The position numbers were made by a program, and so were the translations under genes. A stretch of DNA of 64,000 nt from Dactylosporangium aurantiacum (lineage in GTDB: Bacteria; Actinomycetota; Actinomycetes; Mycobacteriales; Micromonosporaceae): positions 1-64,000 of the forward strand of contig NZ_JNYJ01000041.1 in the NCBI RefSeq assembly GCF_000716715.1, written 5' to 3'. Positions 1 through 8,456 of the stretch are shown here, one piece after another (positions within the stretch are counted from its first letter, which is position 1; each line of letters begins with the position of its first letter). Under the pieces are notes generated by a model. It saw only the letters and a program-made list of their open reading frames with translations. It ran no database searches and was not told the DNA's origin.

Positions 1-177
1 CGACTTGGTGTTCGCGGTACGCCAGCCACTCTCCGCGCCGACCTGCGCGAAGCCCATCGTGATCTTGCCGTCGTCCTTCTTACCGCTACCGGCGTCCTCG
101 CTCTCGCCGCCGCAGGCGCTGAGCGCGCCGACCACCAACAGACCGCCGAGCACGGCCGCCGACCACTTCTTCAGCAC
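1..177 (-). CDS. Sugar ABC transporter substrate-binding lipoprotein, N-terminus only (YtfQ-like)
   Basis: Only the first 59 codons lie in the window; the gene continues past the left edge. It starts at GTG 177 with a purine-rich AGGAGA site about 8 nt upstream. The N-terminus shows two lysines, a hydrophobic stretch and a lipobox ending LSAC, with the lipid-modified Cys at residue 22. A charged Gly/Asp/Lys linker follows, then the mature domain opens ITMGFAQVGAESGWR. That opening is typical of periplasmic-binding-protein family 4 sugar binders of the YtfQ (galactofuranose) type, so an extracytoplasmic sugar-binding lipoprotein for an ABC importer is likely. The remaining transporter genes would be to the left. 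The actual sugar cannot be told from this fragment. A perfect palindrome 38 nt upstream of the start suggests LacI-family control. Confidence 0.8.
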   Translation of the reverse strand, partial: MLKKWSAAVLGGLLVVGALSACGGESEDAGSGKKDDGKITMGFAQVGAESGWRTANTKS

Positions 178-214
178 TACGCCTTCTCCTCACGGGGTGT
201 CTGTGCCACTACGA

Positions 215-226
215 GTGAACGTTCAC
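215..226. promoter_or_regulatory. Palindromic operator GTGAACGTTCAC
   Basis: A perfect 12-bp palindrome lies between the sugar-binding lipoprotein gene (start at 177, minus) and the divergent lacI gene. Its CG-centred form is typical of LacI/GalR-family operators in Actinobacteria. Assigning it to the neighbouring regulator is inference. Confidence 0.55.
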
Positions 227-573
227 ATTCAAGGGCGGACCACCCTACCGCCGGGGTGTATGGCGATAGGGGTACCTCGCTTCGGCCTGGGTTACATTGG
301 CCGTCGCGGTTGTATGTCGAGAGTGTTAGCGTTCTCATCCCCGACGTCAAGTCCGTGACGTCGATTCGTGACCGGAGGTGCTCGTTGGCCCACCCCGCGC
401 GCTCCGGGCGGGACCGCGGAGCCTCCGCCCGCGCCGCCGCTACCGCTGCCGCTCCCACCGATCGTGTCGCCATTCCTACGGAACGTAGCGCCTCCGCGAC
501 CACCGGCGGCGCCGCTTCCCGCGACAGCGACGCCCTGGATCCCGGCCGCGACCTGGGCGGACGGCGGACACCG

Positions 574-714
574 CGGGCAGTCGCCGGCGGTGGGGCGTCG
601 CGGCCGGTCCCCGATGGTGGGATGCCGCGGCCGGTCGCCGGCGGTGGGGCGCCACGGCCGGTCGCCGATGGTCGGGCGCCGCGGCCGGTCGCCGGTGGTG
701 GGGGGCCACGGCCG
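574..714 (+). repeat. 27-bp tandem repeat upstream of lacI
   Basis: The string CGGCCGGTC recurs at 601, 628, 655 and 682, with a truncated copy at 709, giving an exact 27-bp period; a partial unit precedes at 574. In the frame of the downstream lacI gene it would read as a 9-residue Arg-Pro-Val-rich repeat. The lacI start with the good ribosome site (751) lies after it, so the array is more likely leader or intergenic than coding. Confidence 0.75.
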
Positions 715-750
715 CGCCAGGCCGGCGGGACGCCGGAGGAGCGGGCCGGG

Positions 751-1857
751 ATGCCCGGGCCTGCCCTGCCCGGGCCGACGGGACCGGACCGCAACCGGCG
801 GGGGCCGGTCGCGCACGCCGGTGGGGGCGCGCCCGACGCGGTAGCGGTGCCGCCGCCGCGCAAGGTCGGGATGCGCGACGTGGCCCGCCTCGCCGGGGTG
901 TCCCACCAGACGGTGTCGCGGGTGCTCAACGACCTGCCCAACGTCAGCGACGGCACGCGCAGCCGGGTGCTGGACGCGGTGCGGATCCTCAACTACCGTC
1001 GCAACCTGGCCGCGCGGACCCTGGTCACGAGCCGGTCCCGCACGATCGGCCTGATCGGCTTCGAGACCACCCTGGCCGGTCCGGCCTCGATGATCTACGG
1101 CATCGAGAAGGCCGCCCGGGAGGCCGGGTACTACGTCAGCATCGCCACCGTGCGGTCGCTGGACCGCCACGCCGTGCTCGACGCCGTGGAGCAGCTGTGC
1201 GCGCAGGCGGTCGAGGGCATCATCGCCATCGCGCCGAAGAACTCCGTCGCCGACGCGCTCGCCCAGGCGCCGCCGGGCACCCCGGCCGTCGGGGTCGGCG
1301 GGGCCGACGAGGGCGCCGTGCCGATGCTGCGGGTCGACAACGTGCGCGGCGCCTGCCTGGCCACCCGGCACCTGCTCGACCTCGGGCACCGCACCGTGCA
1401 CCACGTGCCGGGCCCGGCCGACTGGCCCGAGGGCCGCGACCGCATCGACGGCTGGCGGCAGACCCTGCACGCGGCGGGCGCCCCGGTGCCCCCGGTCACC
1501 GCCGGCGACTGGTCCGCCCGCTCCGGCTACCAGCGCGGCCAGCTCCTCGCCGCCGACCCCGCGGTCACCGCCGTCTTCTGCGGCAACGACCACATCGCCC
1601 TGGGCGTGCTGCGCGCGTTCCACGAGGCGGGCCGGTCGGTGCCCGAGGACGCCAGCATCGTCGGCTTCGACGACATGCCCGAATCCGGCTACTTCCTGCC
1701 CCCGCTGACCACCGTCCACCAGGACTTCGCCGAGCTCGGCCGGCGCAGCGTCGACCTGCTCGTCGCCCGCCTCGACGGCGCGCCGGCCCCCACCGCTCCC
1801 GTCCACCTCACCCCGTCCCTGGTGGTCCGCGCCAGCGCCGCCCGCAGCAGCGCCTGA
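751..1857 (+). CDS. LacI-family transcriptional regulator
   Basis: The product has about 368 residues. The N-terminal helix-turn-helix reads MRDVARLAGVSHQTVSRVLN near residues 41-60. A periplasmic-binding-protein-like effector domain follows, with typical segments such as VFCGNDHIALG and SIVGFDDMPESGYF, so it should be a sugar-responsive repressor. ATG 751 is chosen because GGAGGAG (735-741) sits 9 nt upstream. The frame is open back to 256, but that stretch is the 27-bp repeat and has no clear ribosome site. It is divergent from the sugar-binding lipoprotein gene, whose palindromic operator it probably reads. It is closely similar to the regulator at 9269-10303: both share RLAGVSHQTVSRVLN and TGDWSARSGYQ. 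The sugar ligand is unknown. Confidence 0.85.
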   Translation: MPGPALPGPTGPDRNRRGPVAHAGGGAPDAVAVPPPRKVGMRDVARLAGVSHQTVSRVLNDLPNVSDGTRSRVLDAVRILNYRRNLAARTLVTSRSRTIGLIGFETTLAGPASMIYGIEKAAREAGYYVSIATVRSLDRHAVLDAVEQLCAQAVEGIIAIAPKNSVADALAQAPPGTPAVGVGGADEGAVPMLRVDNVRGACLATRHLLDLGHRTVHHVPGPADWPEGRDRIDGWRQTLHAAGAPVPPVTAGDWSARSGYQRGQLLAADPAVTAVFCGNDHIALGVLRAFHEAGRSVPEDASIVGFDDMPESGYFLPPLTTVHQDFAELGRRSVDLLVARLDGAPAPTAPVHLTPSLVVRASAARSSA

Positions 1858-1891
1858 CCGGGGCGATCCCGAACGGCTTCGGCGGCCCCGG

Positions 1892-2998
1892 CTACCGGAA
1901 CCGTCCGGGATCACGGGTGCACCGGACGTGCGGCGGGTCGAAGCCGTTGAACGAGGAGGCGTAGACGCTGGTGTACGAGCCGGCGCTGCCGATGTACACC
2001 TCGTCGCCGGCGCGCAGGCCGGCGGACAGTTCGACGTCGAACATGATGGTGTCCTGGCTGTCGCAGGTCGGGCCGGTGAGGTGGCAGCGCTCGCGGGTCG
2101 CGGCGCGGCGCGAGTCGGTCACCGGGAAGCGCAGCTCGTTGCCGGTCTCCAGGCACTCCATGAGGCCGTTGAACGCGCCGACGTCGAGGTGCACCCAGCG
2201 CCGGCCGTGCCGCACGGCGGTGCCGATGACGGTGGCGCGCAGCGTGCCGGCGGCCGCGACCACGGCCCGGCCCGGTTCGATCACCACCGGGACCGGGTAC
2301 GGCAGCGCGGCCAGACCAGTTTCGATCGCCGCCGCGTATTCCGACAAAGGCGGCACCGCGCGGCCGTACCGGGCGGGGAACCCGCCGCCGACGTCGACCA
2401 TGTCGAGCAGCACCTGCTCGGCGGCGAGCTTCTCCATCACCTGCCCGACGGCGCGCAGCGGTGCCCGCCACGCCTGCGGCAGCAGCATCTGCGAGCCGAC
2501 GTGGAAGGCGACGCCGAACGGGCGCAGGCCGCGGTCGCGGGCGGCGAGCAGCAGCGCGGTGGCGGCGGCCGGGTCGACGCCGAACTTGCCCTCGCTGGGC
2601 ACGCCGCTGCGGATCTGGTGCGCGGCGAGGCGCACGTAGACGGCCGCGCCCGGGGCCGCCGCGGCGAGCTTGTCCAGCTCCTCCTCGGAGTCGAAGGCGA
2701 AGCGCCACAGGCCGCTCGCGTGCGCGTGCTCGATGTGGGCCAGGGGCTTCACCGGGTTGCTGAACAGCGTCTCGGCGGGGTCGACACCGACCCCGGTGAG
2801 CAGGTCCAGCTCGGCGGCGGAGGCGATCTCGAAGCGGCAGCCGAGCCCGTGCAGCTCGGCCAGGATCTCGGGGTGGGGGTTGCACTTCATGGCGTAGTGC
2901 ACCGTCATCCCCGGCAGGCCCGCGACGAGTGCATGATACTCCGCCGCGACCCGATCGAGGTCGATGAGCAGCTCCGGTGTTGGGCGGCTGTGGTCCAC
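1892..2998 (-). CDS. PLP-dependent fold-III amino-acid decarboxylase (ornithine/lysine decarboxylase-like)
   Basis: The product has 368 residues. The PLP-binding lysine is K38 in YAMKCNP, as in eukaryotic-type ornithine decarboxylases and diaminopimelate/arginine relatives. Other family signatures are FHVGSQ, the glycine loop DVGGGFPARY, the phosphate-binding EPGRAVVAAAG and the C-terminal GPTCDSQDT with the active-site cysteine at the dimer interface. It starts at GTG 2998, with GGGAGG 5-10 nt upstream. The likely reaction is decarboxylation of ornithine, lysine or a related basic amino acid to a diamine. Substrate is not decided by the residues visible here. It is divergent from the unknown 182-aa gene and near a GNAT acetyltransferase and an APC permease, suggesting an amine synthesis, modification and transport set. 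Confidence 0.85.
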   Translation of the reverse strand: MDHSRPTPELLIDLDRVAAEYHALVAGLPGMTVHYAMKCNPHPEILAELHGLGCRFEIASAAELDLLTGVGVDPAETLFSNPVKPLAHIEHAHASGLWRFAFDSEEELDKLAAAAPGAAVYVRLAAHQIRSGVPSEGKFGVDPAAATALLLAARDRGLRPFGVAFHVGSQMLLPQAWRAPLRAVGQVMEKLAAEQVLLDMVDVGGGFPARYGRAVPPLSEYAAAIETGLAALPYPVPVVIEPGRAVVAAAGTLRATVIGTAVRHGRRWVHLDVGAFNGLMECLETGNELRFPVTDSRRAATRERCHLTGPTCDSQDTIMFDVELSAGLRAGDEVYIGSAGSYTSVYASSFNGFDPPHVRCTRDPGRFR

Positions 2999-3123
2999 CC
3001 GGCCTCCCGTCCACTTGATTCTCCGTGGTCAGGATATTGCGGATCGTGACATCTGTACTACCGTCAATGAACCATCTATCGAAATACACTGATCAAAGCC
3101 GACGCGGATCGGAAGTGTTGGAC

Positions 3124-3672
3124 ATGAACGTCAAGACCGTCGACCAGGTGCAGGCCGAACTCCGCGAAGCGGCCTGGACGCTCTACTCCGAGGCGTTCGA
3201 GGAGCTCAACGCCCTGGCGGTGCAGCGGCACCTCATGCACCGCCACGAGTTCGACGACGTGATGGGCGACCCGCGCGTCCAGAAGTACCTCTGCCTGGAC
3301 GACGACGACACGCTGCGCGGACTGGCCGTCTACACCAACGACCTGGACTCCATGCCGCTGATCTCGCCCCAGTACTTCCAGCGGCGCTGGCCGCAGCACT
3401 ACGCCGAACGGCGCATCTGGTACTGCGGCTTCGTCGCCGTCCAGCGCGACGGGCGGGCCGCCACCGCGTTCGGTGAGCTCGTCACCGCCATGTACCTCGC
3501 GGCGGCCAGCCAGAACGGCCTCATCGCGCTGGACTTCTGCCGGCGCACCGACGAGGTCCGGCACATGTCCCGGGTGGTGCGGCTGATGCTGCACCGGCTC
3601 TCCGGCGACGTGCGCACGCACCGCCTCGACGAGCAGCAGTACTGGCTGTACGAGTTCCCGACCGCCGCCTGA
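3124..3672 (+). CDS. Unknown 182-aa protein
   Basis: The start is ATG 3124, with GGAAG 8 nt upstream; the frame is open to 3025, but nothing there looks like a start region. The protein is soluble with no signal or membrane segment. It is rich in Arg, His and aromatic residues, including a region with YFQRRWPQHYAERRIWYCGF and a later LDFCRRTDEVRHMSRVVR segment. The order, a conserved-looking central strand followed by an Ala-rich helix, vaguely recalls GNAT-fold proteins, but no acetyl-CoA loop is evident and no family can be named. It lies head-to-head with the decarboxylase and tail-to-tail with a GNAT acetyltransferase only 3 nt away. A linked role in amine or amino-acid metabolism is inference. 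Confidence 0.7.
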   Translation: MNVKTVDQVQAELREAAWTLYSEAFEELNALAVQRHLMHRHEFDDVMGDPRVQKYLCLDDDDTLRGLAVYTNDLDSMPLISPQYFQRRWPQHYAERRIWYCGFVAVQRDGRAATAFGELVTAMYLAAASQNGLIALDFCRRTDEVRHMSRVVRLMLHRLSGDVRTHRLDEQQYWLYEFPTAA

Positions 3673-3675
3673 GGA

Positions 3676-4290
3676 TCAGGTGCAGGGCGGGCGCCACATC
3701 GGCCAGAGCGGCGGGCCGTCCGGCAGCGTGATCGGCGGGCGGCTCTGGTAGCCGTGGCGCAGGTACAGCTCACGGTTGCGGGGGTCGTTGGCCTCCAGGT
3801 ACGCCGGGACGCCGGCCCGGTCCAGCCGGCTGTGGTGACGGGCGAGCATCGCGCTGCCGATGCCGAGGTTCTGCCGCTCCGGACGCACCGCCAGGAACGC
3901 CAGGTAGTGGTGCGGCACGATCGGGTGTTCCTCCTCCAGCAGCGCGTCGAGCTGGCACGCCCGGTCGAACGCCGGGCCCGACGCCTCCTTGAGCCGCCGG
4001 TCGTAGTCGACCGGCGGCGGGAGCGCCCGGGTCAGCGGGAACCACAGCGCGACCCCGGACAGCCGGCCGTCGATCGGGTCGACGGTGGCGTACACCTCGC
4101 CGAAGCGCACCGCGTGCTCGGCGAAGATGGCGAAGTACTCGGGGGCGTAGGCGCGGCGGTCGTCGGGGTCGGGCGCCATCCACCGGGCGACCGCGCCGTC
4201 GCACATCGCGGCGGTGAGGACCTCGGTGAGCTCGTCGGTGTCGACCGGTTCGATGTCGCGGACGACGACGTCCTGTATGGCGTGCGTCAT
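3676..4290 (-). CDS. GNAT-family N-acetyltransferase
   Basis: The product has about 204 residues. The acetyl-CoA-binding motif A is visible as AVRPERQNLGIGSAML (R/Q-x-x-G-x-G/A), followed by the motif-B-like stretch PAYLEANDPRNRELYLRHGY common in actinobacterial GNATs. ATG 4290 is used. ATG 4296 two codons upstream is possible, and a GAGAGAG purine tract precedes both. The gene probably forms an operon with the upstream APC permease (stop at 4338, 47 nt away). Substrate is unknown; a small amine or amino acid is plausible given the neighbouring decarboxylase, but that is inference. Confidence 0.82.
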   Translation of the reverse strand: MTHAIQDVVVRDIEPVDTDELTEVLTAAMCDGAVARWMAPDPDDRRAYAPEYFAIFAEHAVRFGEVYATVDPIDGRLSGVALWFPLTRALPPPVDYDRRLKEASGPAFDRACQLDALLEEEHPIVPHHYLAFLAVRPERQNLGIGSAMLARHHSRLDRAGVPAYLEANDPRNRELYLRHGYQSRPPITLPDGPPLWPMWRPPCT

Positions 4291-4337
4291 GACCATCTCT
4301 CTCTCGGTGTCCACAGTGGAGGAACGGGGGTGCGCGG

Positions 4338-5867
4338 TCAGGAGTGGTGCGCGACGTCCGAGGTGCGGGGCAGCGAGTGCGACACCGGCAGGCCGACGCC
4401 CTCCGGGATGACCCGCTGCTCGGCGCCGCGGCCGATCCCGGCGTAGAGCTCCGGCCGCGCGGCGCGCATGACGAGCGCCCACAGGACGCCCACGAAGGCG
4501 AACACGGCGTACGCCACCGAGAACACCCAGTTGAAGACGGAGTCCGACGCGACCTGCAGCAGGTCGCCCAGCCCGATGACCGTCGCCGCGAGCACCACGC
4601 TGAGCAGCAGGAACGCCAGCAGCGGGGCGATCTGTGCGCGCCACAGGTTCTCCCGCCGGCGGTGCCGGACGAAGAAGGCGATGACCGCCGCGGACGCGCC
4701 CCACATCAGCATCAGCACGCCGAGGCCGCCGACGGTCGTGCCCCAGGCGAACAGGTGGATGAGCGCGTCGGCGCCCGTCACCTGGTACACGATGAGGACG
4801 GCCAACGCGAGCAGGCTCTGGGTGATGGAGCCCAGCAGCGGCGCGCCGGTGCGCGGGTGCGCGACACCCCACAGCCTCGGCAGCACCCGCTCCCGGCCGA
4901 GGGCGAACTGGTAGCGGGCCACGGCCGCGTGGAACGCCAGGGCGGCGGCGAACACGCTGGTCAGGAACAGCACGTAGCCGACGTTGATGAGCGCCTCGGG
5001 CACGTGCGGCTTGACCAGCGCGAACACCAGGTCGGTCTCCTCGTCCTTCGCCGCCTGCACGATGTTGGCGGGCCCGGTGTTCACCGACATCGCCCACGCC
5101 GACACACCGCAGAGCAGCCCGGGCAGCAGGACCGCCCAGTGGGTGGCCCGGCCGATGGTGCGCTTGGGGTCCTTCGCCTCCTCCGACAGCACCACGGTCG
5201 CCTCGAACCCGACGAAGCCGGCGATCGCGAGGACCAGCATCGCGGCGACCTCGGGGGTCAGCAGTTGCGCCGGGGCCAGCGACTCGGTGCTGACCCGGCC
5301 GCCGGCCGGGTGCGCGACCATGATCGCGTCGTAGATGAGCACGATGGTGATCTCGGCGGTCAGCAGCACGGCGAGGACCTTGCCGCTGAGGTCGACCCAC
5401 AGCACGCCGAGCACGGCCACGAGGAACCAGCCGACGAGCGCGCAGACGAACCAGCTCGCCTTGACCCCGCTGGCCTCGAGGATGCCGGAGGCGACGACGC
5501 CGAGCAGGCCGAACAGGCCGATCTGCATCGCGGCGTACGCCGGCAGCGCGATGAACGCCGCCGCCACGCCGGTGACGCGGCCCAGCCCGTGGCTGATGTA
5601 GGAGTAGAAGGCGCCGGAGTTGACGATGTGCCGGCTCATCGCCACGAACCCGACGGTGAACACCGACAGGATCAGCGCGGCGACGAAGTACACCAGCGGC
5701 ACCGCGGTGTTGCCCACCACGGCGTAGATGGTGGAGATGGCGCCCAGGATGACGGTCAGCGGCGCCGCGCCGGCGACGCCGAAGAACACCACGGACGGCA
5801 CCCCCAGCCGGTTGCTGGCCAGTCCCCGGGTGACGATGTCCGGCCCGATCGCGGTGCTCCGCGCCAT
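4338..5867 (-). CDS. APC-superfamily amino-acid/polyamine permease
   Basis: About 509 residues with roughly 12 hydrophobic segments. The APC signature region lies near the N-terminus: FFGVAGAAPLTVILG, then SGAFYSYISHGLGR, and GFVGFEATVVLSEEAKDPKRT near the sixth helix. ATG 5867 is preceded by GAGGAGA at 6-7 nt; an upstream in-frame stretch to 5936 lacks a ribosome site. It would carry an amino acid or polyamine across the cytoplasmic membrane, by symport or precursor/product antiport. It precedes the GNAT gene and is near the fold-III decarboxylase; decarboxylase plus APC exchanger is a classic pairing. It resembles the other APC permease in this window (17587-19047), which is also beside a decarboxylase. 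Confidence 0.85.
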   Translation of the reverse strand: MARSTAIGPDIVTRGLASNRLGVPSVVFFGVAGAAPLTVILGAISTIYAVVGNTAVPLVYFVAALILSVFTVGFVAMSRHIVNSGAFYSYISHGLGRVTGVAAAFIALPAYAAMQIGLFGLLGVVASGILEASGVKASWFVCALVGWFLVAVLGVLWVDLSGKVLAVLLTAEITIVLIYDAIMVAHPAGGRVSTESLAPAQLLTPEVAAMLVLAIAGFVGFEATVVLSEEAKDPKRTIGRATHWAVLLPGLLCGVSAWAMSVNTGPANIVQAAKDEETDLVFALVKPHVPEALINVGYVLFLTSVFAAALAFHAAVARYQFALGRERVLPRLWGVAHPRTGAPLLGSITQSLLALAVLIVYQVTGADALIHLFAWGTTVGGLGVLMLMWGASAAVIAFFVRHRRRENLWRAQIAPLLAFLLLSVVLAATVIGLGDLLQVASDSVFNWVFSVAYAVFAFVGVLWALVMRAARPELYAGIGRGAEQRVIPEGVGLPVSHSLPRTSDVAHHS

Positions 5868-5942
5868 GTTCGGTCTCCTCACGCGGTCAGTCGTGCTGGT
5901 GCGCAACGCGCCGCGGTGATAGTGGTGGCGGCCCACCGAATG

Positions 5943-6581
5943 TCACCGACGACCCACGGCGAGCGCAGAGCCCACCGCGGCCTCGGTGTACTGCACGAGC
6001 TGCACGAGGTCGTCCGGCAGGGACGCCATGATCGCCGGCAGCTGGCGCATGCACTCGCGCTGCTCCTGCACGCCGGCGAACACGTGCCTGGTCAGCCCGG
6101 TGGCCACGACGAGCGCGATGAGCGCCCGGTCGTTGAGGCCCATCGAGCGCCGGTGCGCGAGCGCCTCCGACAGCCGGATCGACTCCCAGGCCGCGGTGTT
6201 GCGCTGCTCGGCGCTCAGCGGCAGGTACAGCGTCTGCGCGCTGAGCAGCTTGCGCCGGGTCACCGGCTCGACCACGCCGGCGCGCAGCAGCCGCTCGCCG
6301 ACCTGGTCGGTGGCGTCGGCGGCGAGGTACGCCAGCCAGGTGCGGATCTCGCGGTGCTGCGGCTGCGCGATCAGCAGGTCGAGCACCGAGTGGGCGAGCG
6401 AGTCGCCAGGCGGCTCCTGGCTGACGACATACAGGTCGCCGGTCATGGCGCGCAGCCGCCCGTACACCATCAGCTCGCCCAGCAGCGCTGAGGCGAGGCC
6501 GAGGCCGGCGGCTCTTGGATGCAGCCGGGAACGGCCGGTTCGATCGTCGTGGGCAATCAGGTAATAGCTGTTGGCAAGCAT
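5943..6581 (-). CDS. GPP34 (GOLPH3-like) domain protein
   Basis: About 212 residues. The pattern fits the bacterial GPP34/GOLPH3 family (homologues of yeast Vps74): an N-terminal YYLIAHDDRTGRSRLHP, then GLASALLGELMVYGRL, a central GVVEPVTRRKLL, and a C-terminal ALIALVVATGL with RQLPAIMASLPDDL. Actinobacteria carry many copies and their role is largely unknown; the eukaryotic relatives bind phosphoinositide membranes. ATG 6581 is chosen with GAGGGAG about 10 nt upstream. No signal peptide is seen. It is divergent from the XRE regulator gene and 75 nt upstream of the APC permease on the same strand. Confidence 0.82.
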   Translation of the reverse strand: MLANSYYLIAHDDRTGRSRLHPRAAGLGLASALLGELMVYGRLRAMTGDLYVVSQEPPGDSLAHSVLDLLIAQPQHREIRTWLAYLAADATDQVGERLLRAGVVEPVTRRKLLSAQTLYLPLSAEQRNTAAWESIRLSEALAHRRSMGLNDRALIALVVATGLTRHVFAGVQEQRECMRQLPAIMASLPDDLVQLVQYTEAAVGSALAVGRR

Positions 6582-6737
6582 CGCGACCACGCTCCCTCGA
6601 GTCTGCCCCGAGCACGTCAGCGAAATGGACCAGCATGCGCATGTGCTGGCTTCGATGTCCCCGAGCATCATGTACCAGACACGGCGCGTAGTGCAACGAG
6701 TACTAGACTCGGGGTATGCGCATCACGCAAATTGCAT

Positions 6738-7607
6738 ATGATCACTACCGTGGACATTGACGCCGGAAAGGACGAGGGCCCGACGCTTCGCCGCCGTCGA
6801 CTGGCTGCGGAACTGAAGAAAAGTCGCGAAGAGGCCGGATTCACGCAGGAATCCGTGTCGCGGCACTTCGAATGGCACTCGGCCAAGGTCACCAGAATCG
6901 AGAACGCGCGCGTGCCGGTGACCGCCCGGGACGTGAACGACCTGCTGACCCTGTACGGGGTCCGCGACCCGGACTACCGCGAGGCGCTGCTGGCGCTGGC
7001 CCGCCAGGGCAAGCAGCGCACGTGGTGGACCGACTACCGCGACGTCATGCGGCCGGGCAACTTCGTCGGCATGGAGGCGGACGCGTCGATCACCCGCGTC
7101 TGGGAGCCGATCGTGCTGCCGGGGCTGCTGCAGTCCGAGGCGTACATGCGGGCGTTGATCGGCACCGGCCGCCGGCACGACCCGAAGGAGTCGATCGAGC
7201 GGCGGGTCGCGCTGCGCAAGATGCGGCAGGCCCGCCTGACCGCGAAGGTCCCGCTGCAGCTGGTGGCCCTGATCGACGAGTCGGTGATCCACCGCGTGGT
7301 CGGTGGCCCGTCAGTGATGCAGGAGCAGCGCCGCAAGCTCATCGAGGTCGCCGCACTGCCGAACGTGTCGATGCGGATCGTGCCGTACGGCGCCGGCGAG
7401 CACCCGTTCATGGGCGGCTCGGTCGCGTTGCTCGAGTTTCCCGACGTCGCCCACTTGGATGTCATATACCTGGAGGGTCTTGCCGGGGACTACTACGAGG
7501 AGCAGCCTGCTGAGGTCAAGCGCTACCGCGACGAGTTCGAACGGCTGAGGAGCAGGGCTCTCAGCGAGACCTCGACGATCGCCTTGATCGAACGCCTGCT
7601 CGACTGA
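6738..7607 (+). CDS. XRE-family helix-turn-helix regulator (DUF5753 type)
   Basis: 289 residues. The N-terminal HTH reads LKKSREEAGFTQESVSRHF followed by HSAKVTRIENAR (residues about 24-60). The C-terminal DUF5753 domain is recognisable by IVLPGLLQSEAYMRALI, LVALIDESVIHRVVGG, MRIVPYGAGEHPFMGG and YLEGLAGDYYEE. Proteins of this class usually sit directly upstream of a small DUF397 protein, exactly as here (41 nt to the next start). Related pairs act in Streptomyces development and antibiotic control (WhiJ, AbaA-type loci), and some have been proposed as toxin-antitoxin-like. Start ATG 6738; a longer upstream frame is not supported. Confidence 0.88.
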   Translation: MITTVDIDAGKDEGPTLRRRRLAAELKKSREEAGFTQESVSRHFEWHSAKVTRIENARVPVTARDVNDLLTLYGVRDPDYREALLALARQGKQRTWWTDYRDVMRPGNFVGMEADASITRVWEPIVLPGLLQSEAYMRALIGTGRRHDPKESIERRVALRKMRQARLTAKVPLQLVALIDESVIHRVVGGPSVMQEQRRKLIEVAALPNVSMRIVPYGAGEHPFMGGSVALLEFPDVAHLDVIYLEGLAGDYYEEQPAEVKRYRDEFERLRSRALSETSTIALIERLLD

Positions 7608-7656
7608 ACTCCCGCGTCCGCCACGGCTCGCCCGAAGCTGAAAGGAGGTGTGCGTT

Positions 7657-7869
7657 TTGTCCGCTCAATTCGCCGGTGTCAGCTGGCACAAAAGCAGCCG
7701 CAGCAACGGCAACGGCGGCAACAACTGCGTGGAAGTCGCAGTCGTTGCCTCCGCTGTCGGTGTCCGCGACAGCAAGAATCCGGACGGACCGGTGCTACGG
7801 TTCGATCCGGCGGCCTGGCAGTCGTTCGTATCCGACGCCAAGCTCGGCAATTTCGACGTGACCAGCTGA
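7657..7869 (+). CDS. DUF397 small protein
   Basis: 70 residues from TTG 7657, chosen because the near-perfect anti-ribosomal sequence AAAGGAGGTG (7641-7650) lies 6 nt upstream; GTG 7648 lies inside that site. The sequence shows the DUF397 hallmarks WHKSSRSNGNGGNNCVEVA and VGVRDSKNPDGPVLRF, then AWQSFV near the C-terminus. It is the partner of the DUF5753 regulator just upstream. The pair was probably acquired as a unit; its molecular function is not established. Confidence 0.9.
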   Translation: MSAQFAGVSWHKSSRSNGNGGNNCVEVAVVASAVGVRDSKNPDGPVLRFDPAAWQSFVSDAKLGNFDVTS

Positions 7870-7917
7870 ATGCTTTTCCCGGTTGCCTCAAATCCCGAAC
7901 ACCATTGATCCGCGCAC

Positions 7918-7943
7918 GGGCTGATGCAGGAATGCATCAGCCC
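7918..7943 (+). terminator. Hairpin terminator after DUF397
   Basis: Perfect inverted repeat: GGGCTGATGC, then AGGAAT, then GCATCAGCCC. With the extra A-T pair it forms an 11-bp stem and a GGAA tetraloop. It sits 48 nt after the DUF397 stop. There is no long T-tract, which is usual for actinobacterial terminators. Confidence 0.7.
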
Positions 7944-8051
7944 TCCGCGAAGATACTGGTCGATGCTATTACCGGCCGTCCGGACACGCCACCGTCGGCT
8001 TTCGCAGTATCTGTAACACGGCCGCGCCGTCATTGATCGCCGCGAGCTGCG

Positions 8052-8456
8052 GTGCGCCCGGAGCGGGAACGTGACTTCAGCGAGTACGTGCGGGCCCGGA
8101 TACCGCGGCTGCACCGGGTCGCGTACCAGGTGCTCGGCGACCGGGACCGCGCCGACGACGCGGTGCAGAGCACGCCGACGGTGCTGTACCAGCGCTGGAA
8201 CCGGATGCACGACGTGGAGAACCTCGACGCGAACGTCCACACGATGCTCGTGCGGTCCTGCCTGAGCGACCGGCGCCGGTGGTGGTCGAAGGTGCAGCTG
8301 TGGGAGACGACCCCGGACGTGCCGGTCGCCGCCGGTGACCCGCTCGTCGGGCAGCGGATGCTGCTGCGGGCGGCGCTGCGGCGGCTGCCGGAGGGGCAGC
8401 GCACGGTGCTGGACCCACATCGGCGAAGACAACCCGTTCGGCATCCTGACCGATGA
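8052..8456 (+). pseudogene. SigE-family ECF sigma factor, truncated in region 4
   Basis: Sigma region 2 is intact: FSEYVRARIPRLHRVAYQVL, then DRADDAVQSTPTVLYQRW. Region 4 begins normally (AALRRLPEGQRTVL) but stops matching at about 8415. From there the frame reads an unrelated Arg-rich tail to a stop at 8456. The helix-turn-helix that should bind the -35 element is therefore missing. The DNA directly after the break belongs to a different gene remnant in another frame, so a deletion fused two genes. The product of 134 residues is shorter than the usual 160-180 and is unlikely to be a working sigma factor. Confidence 0.75.

Noticed and set aside
256..750. N-terminal extension of the first LacI protein from ATG 256
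   Set aside because: The stretch is the 27-bp repeat and low-complexity sequence. ATG 751 has a strong ribosome site and gives a normal family length.
6704..6709. TAGACT as a -10 promoter box for the XRE gene
   Set aside because: No acceptable -35 hexamer is found at 16-18 nt, so a promoter cannot be supported.
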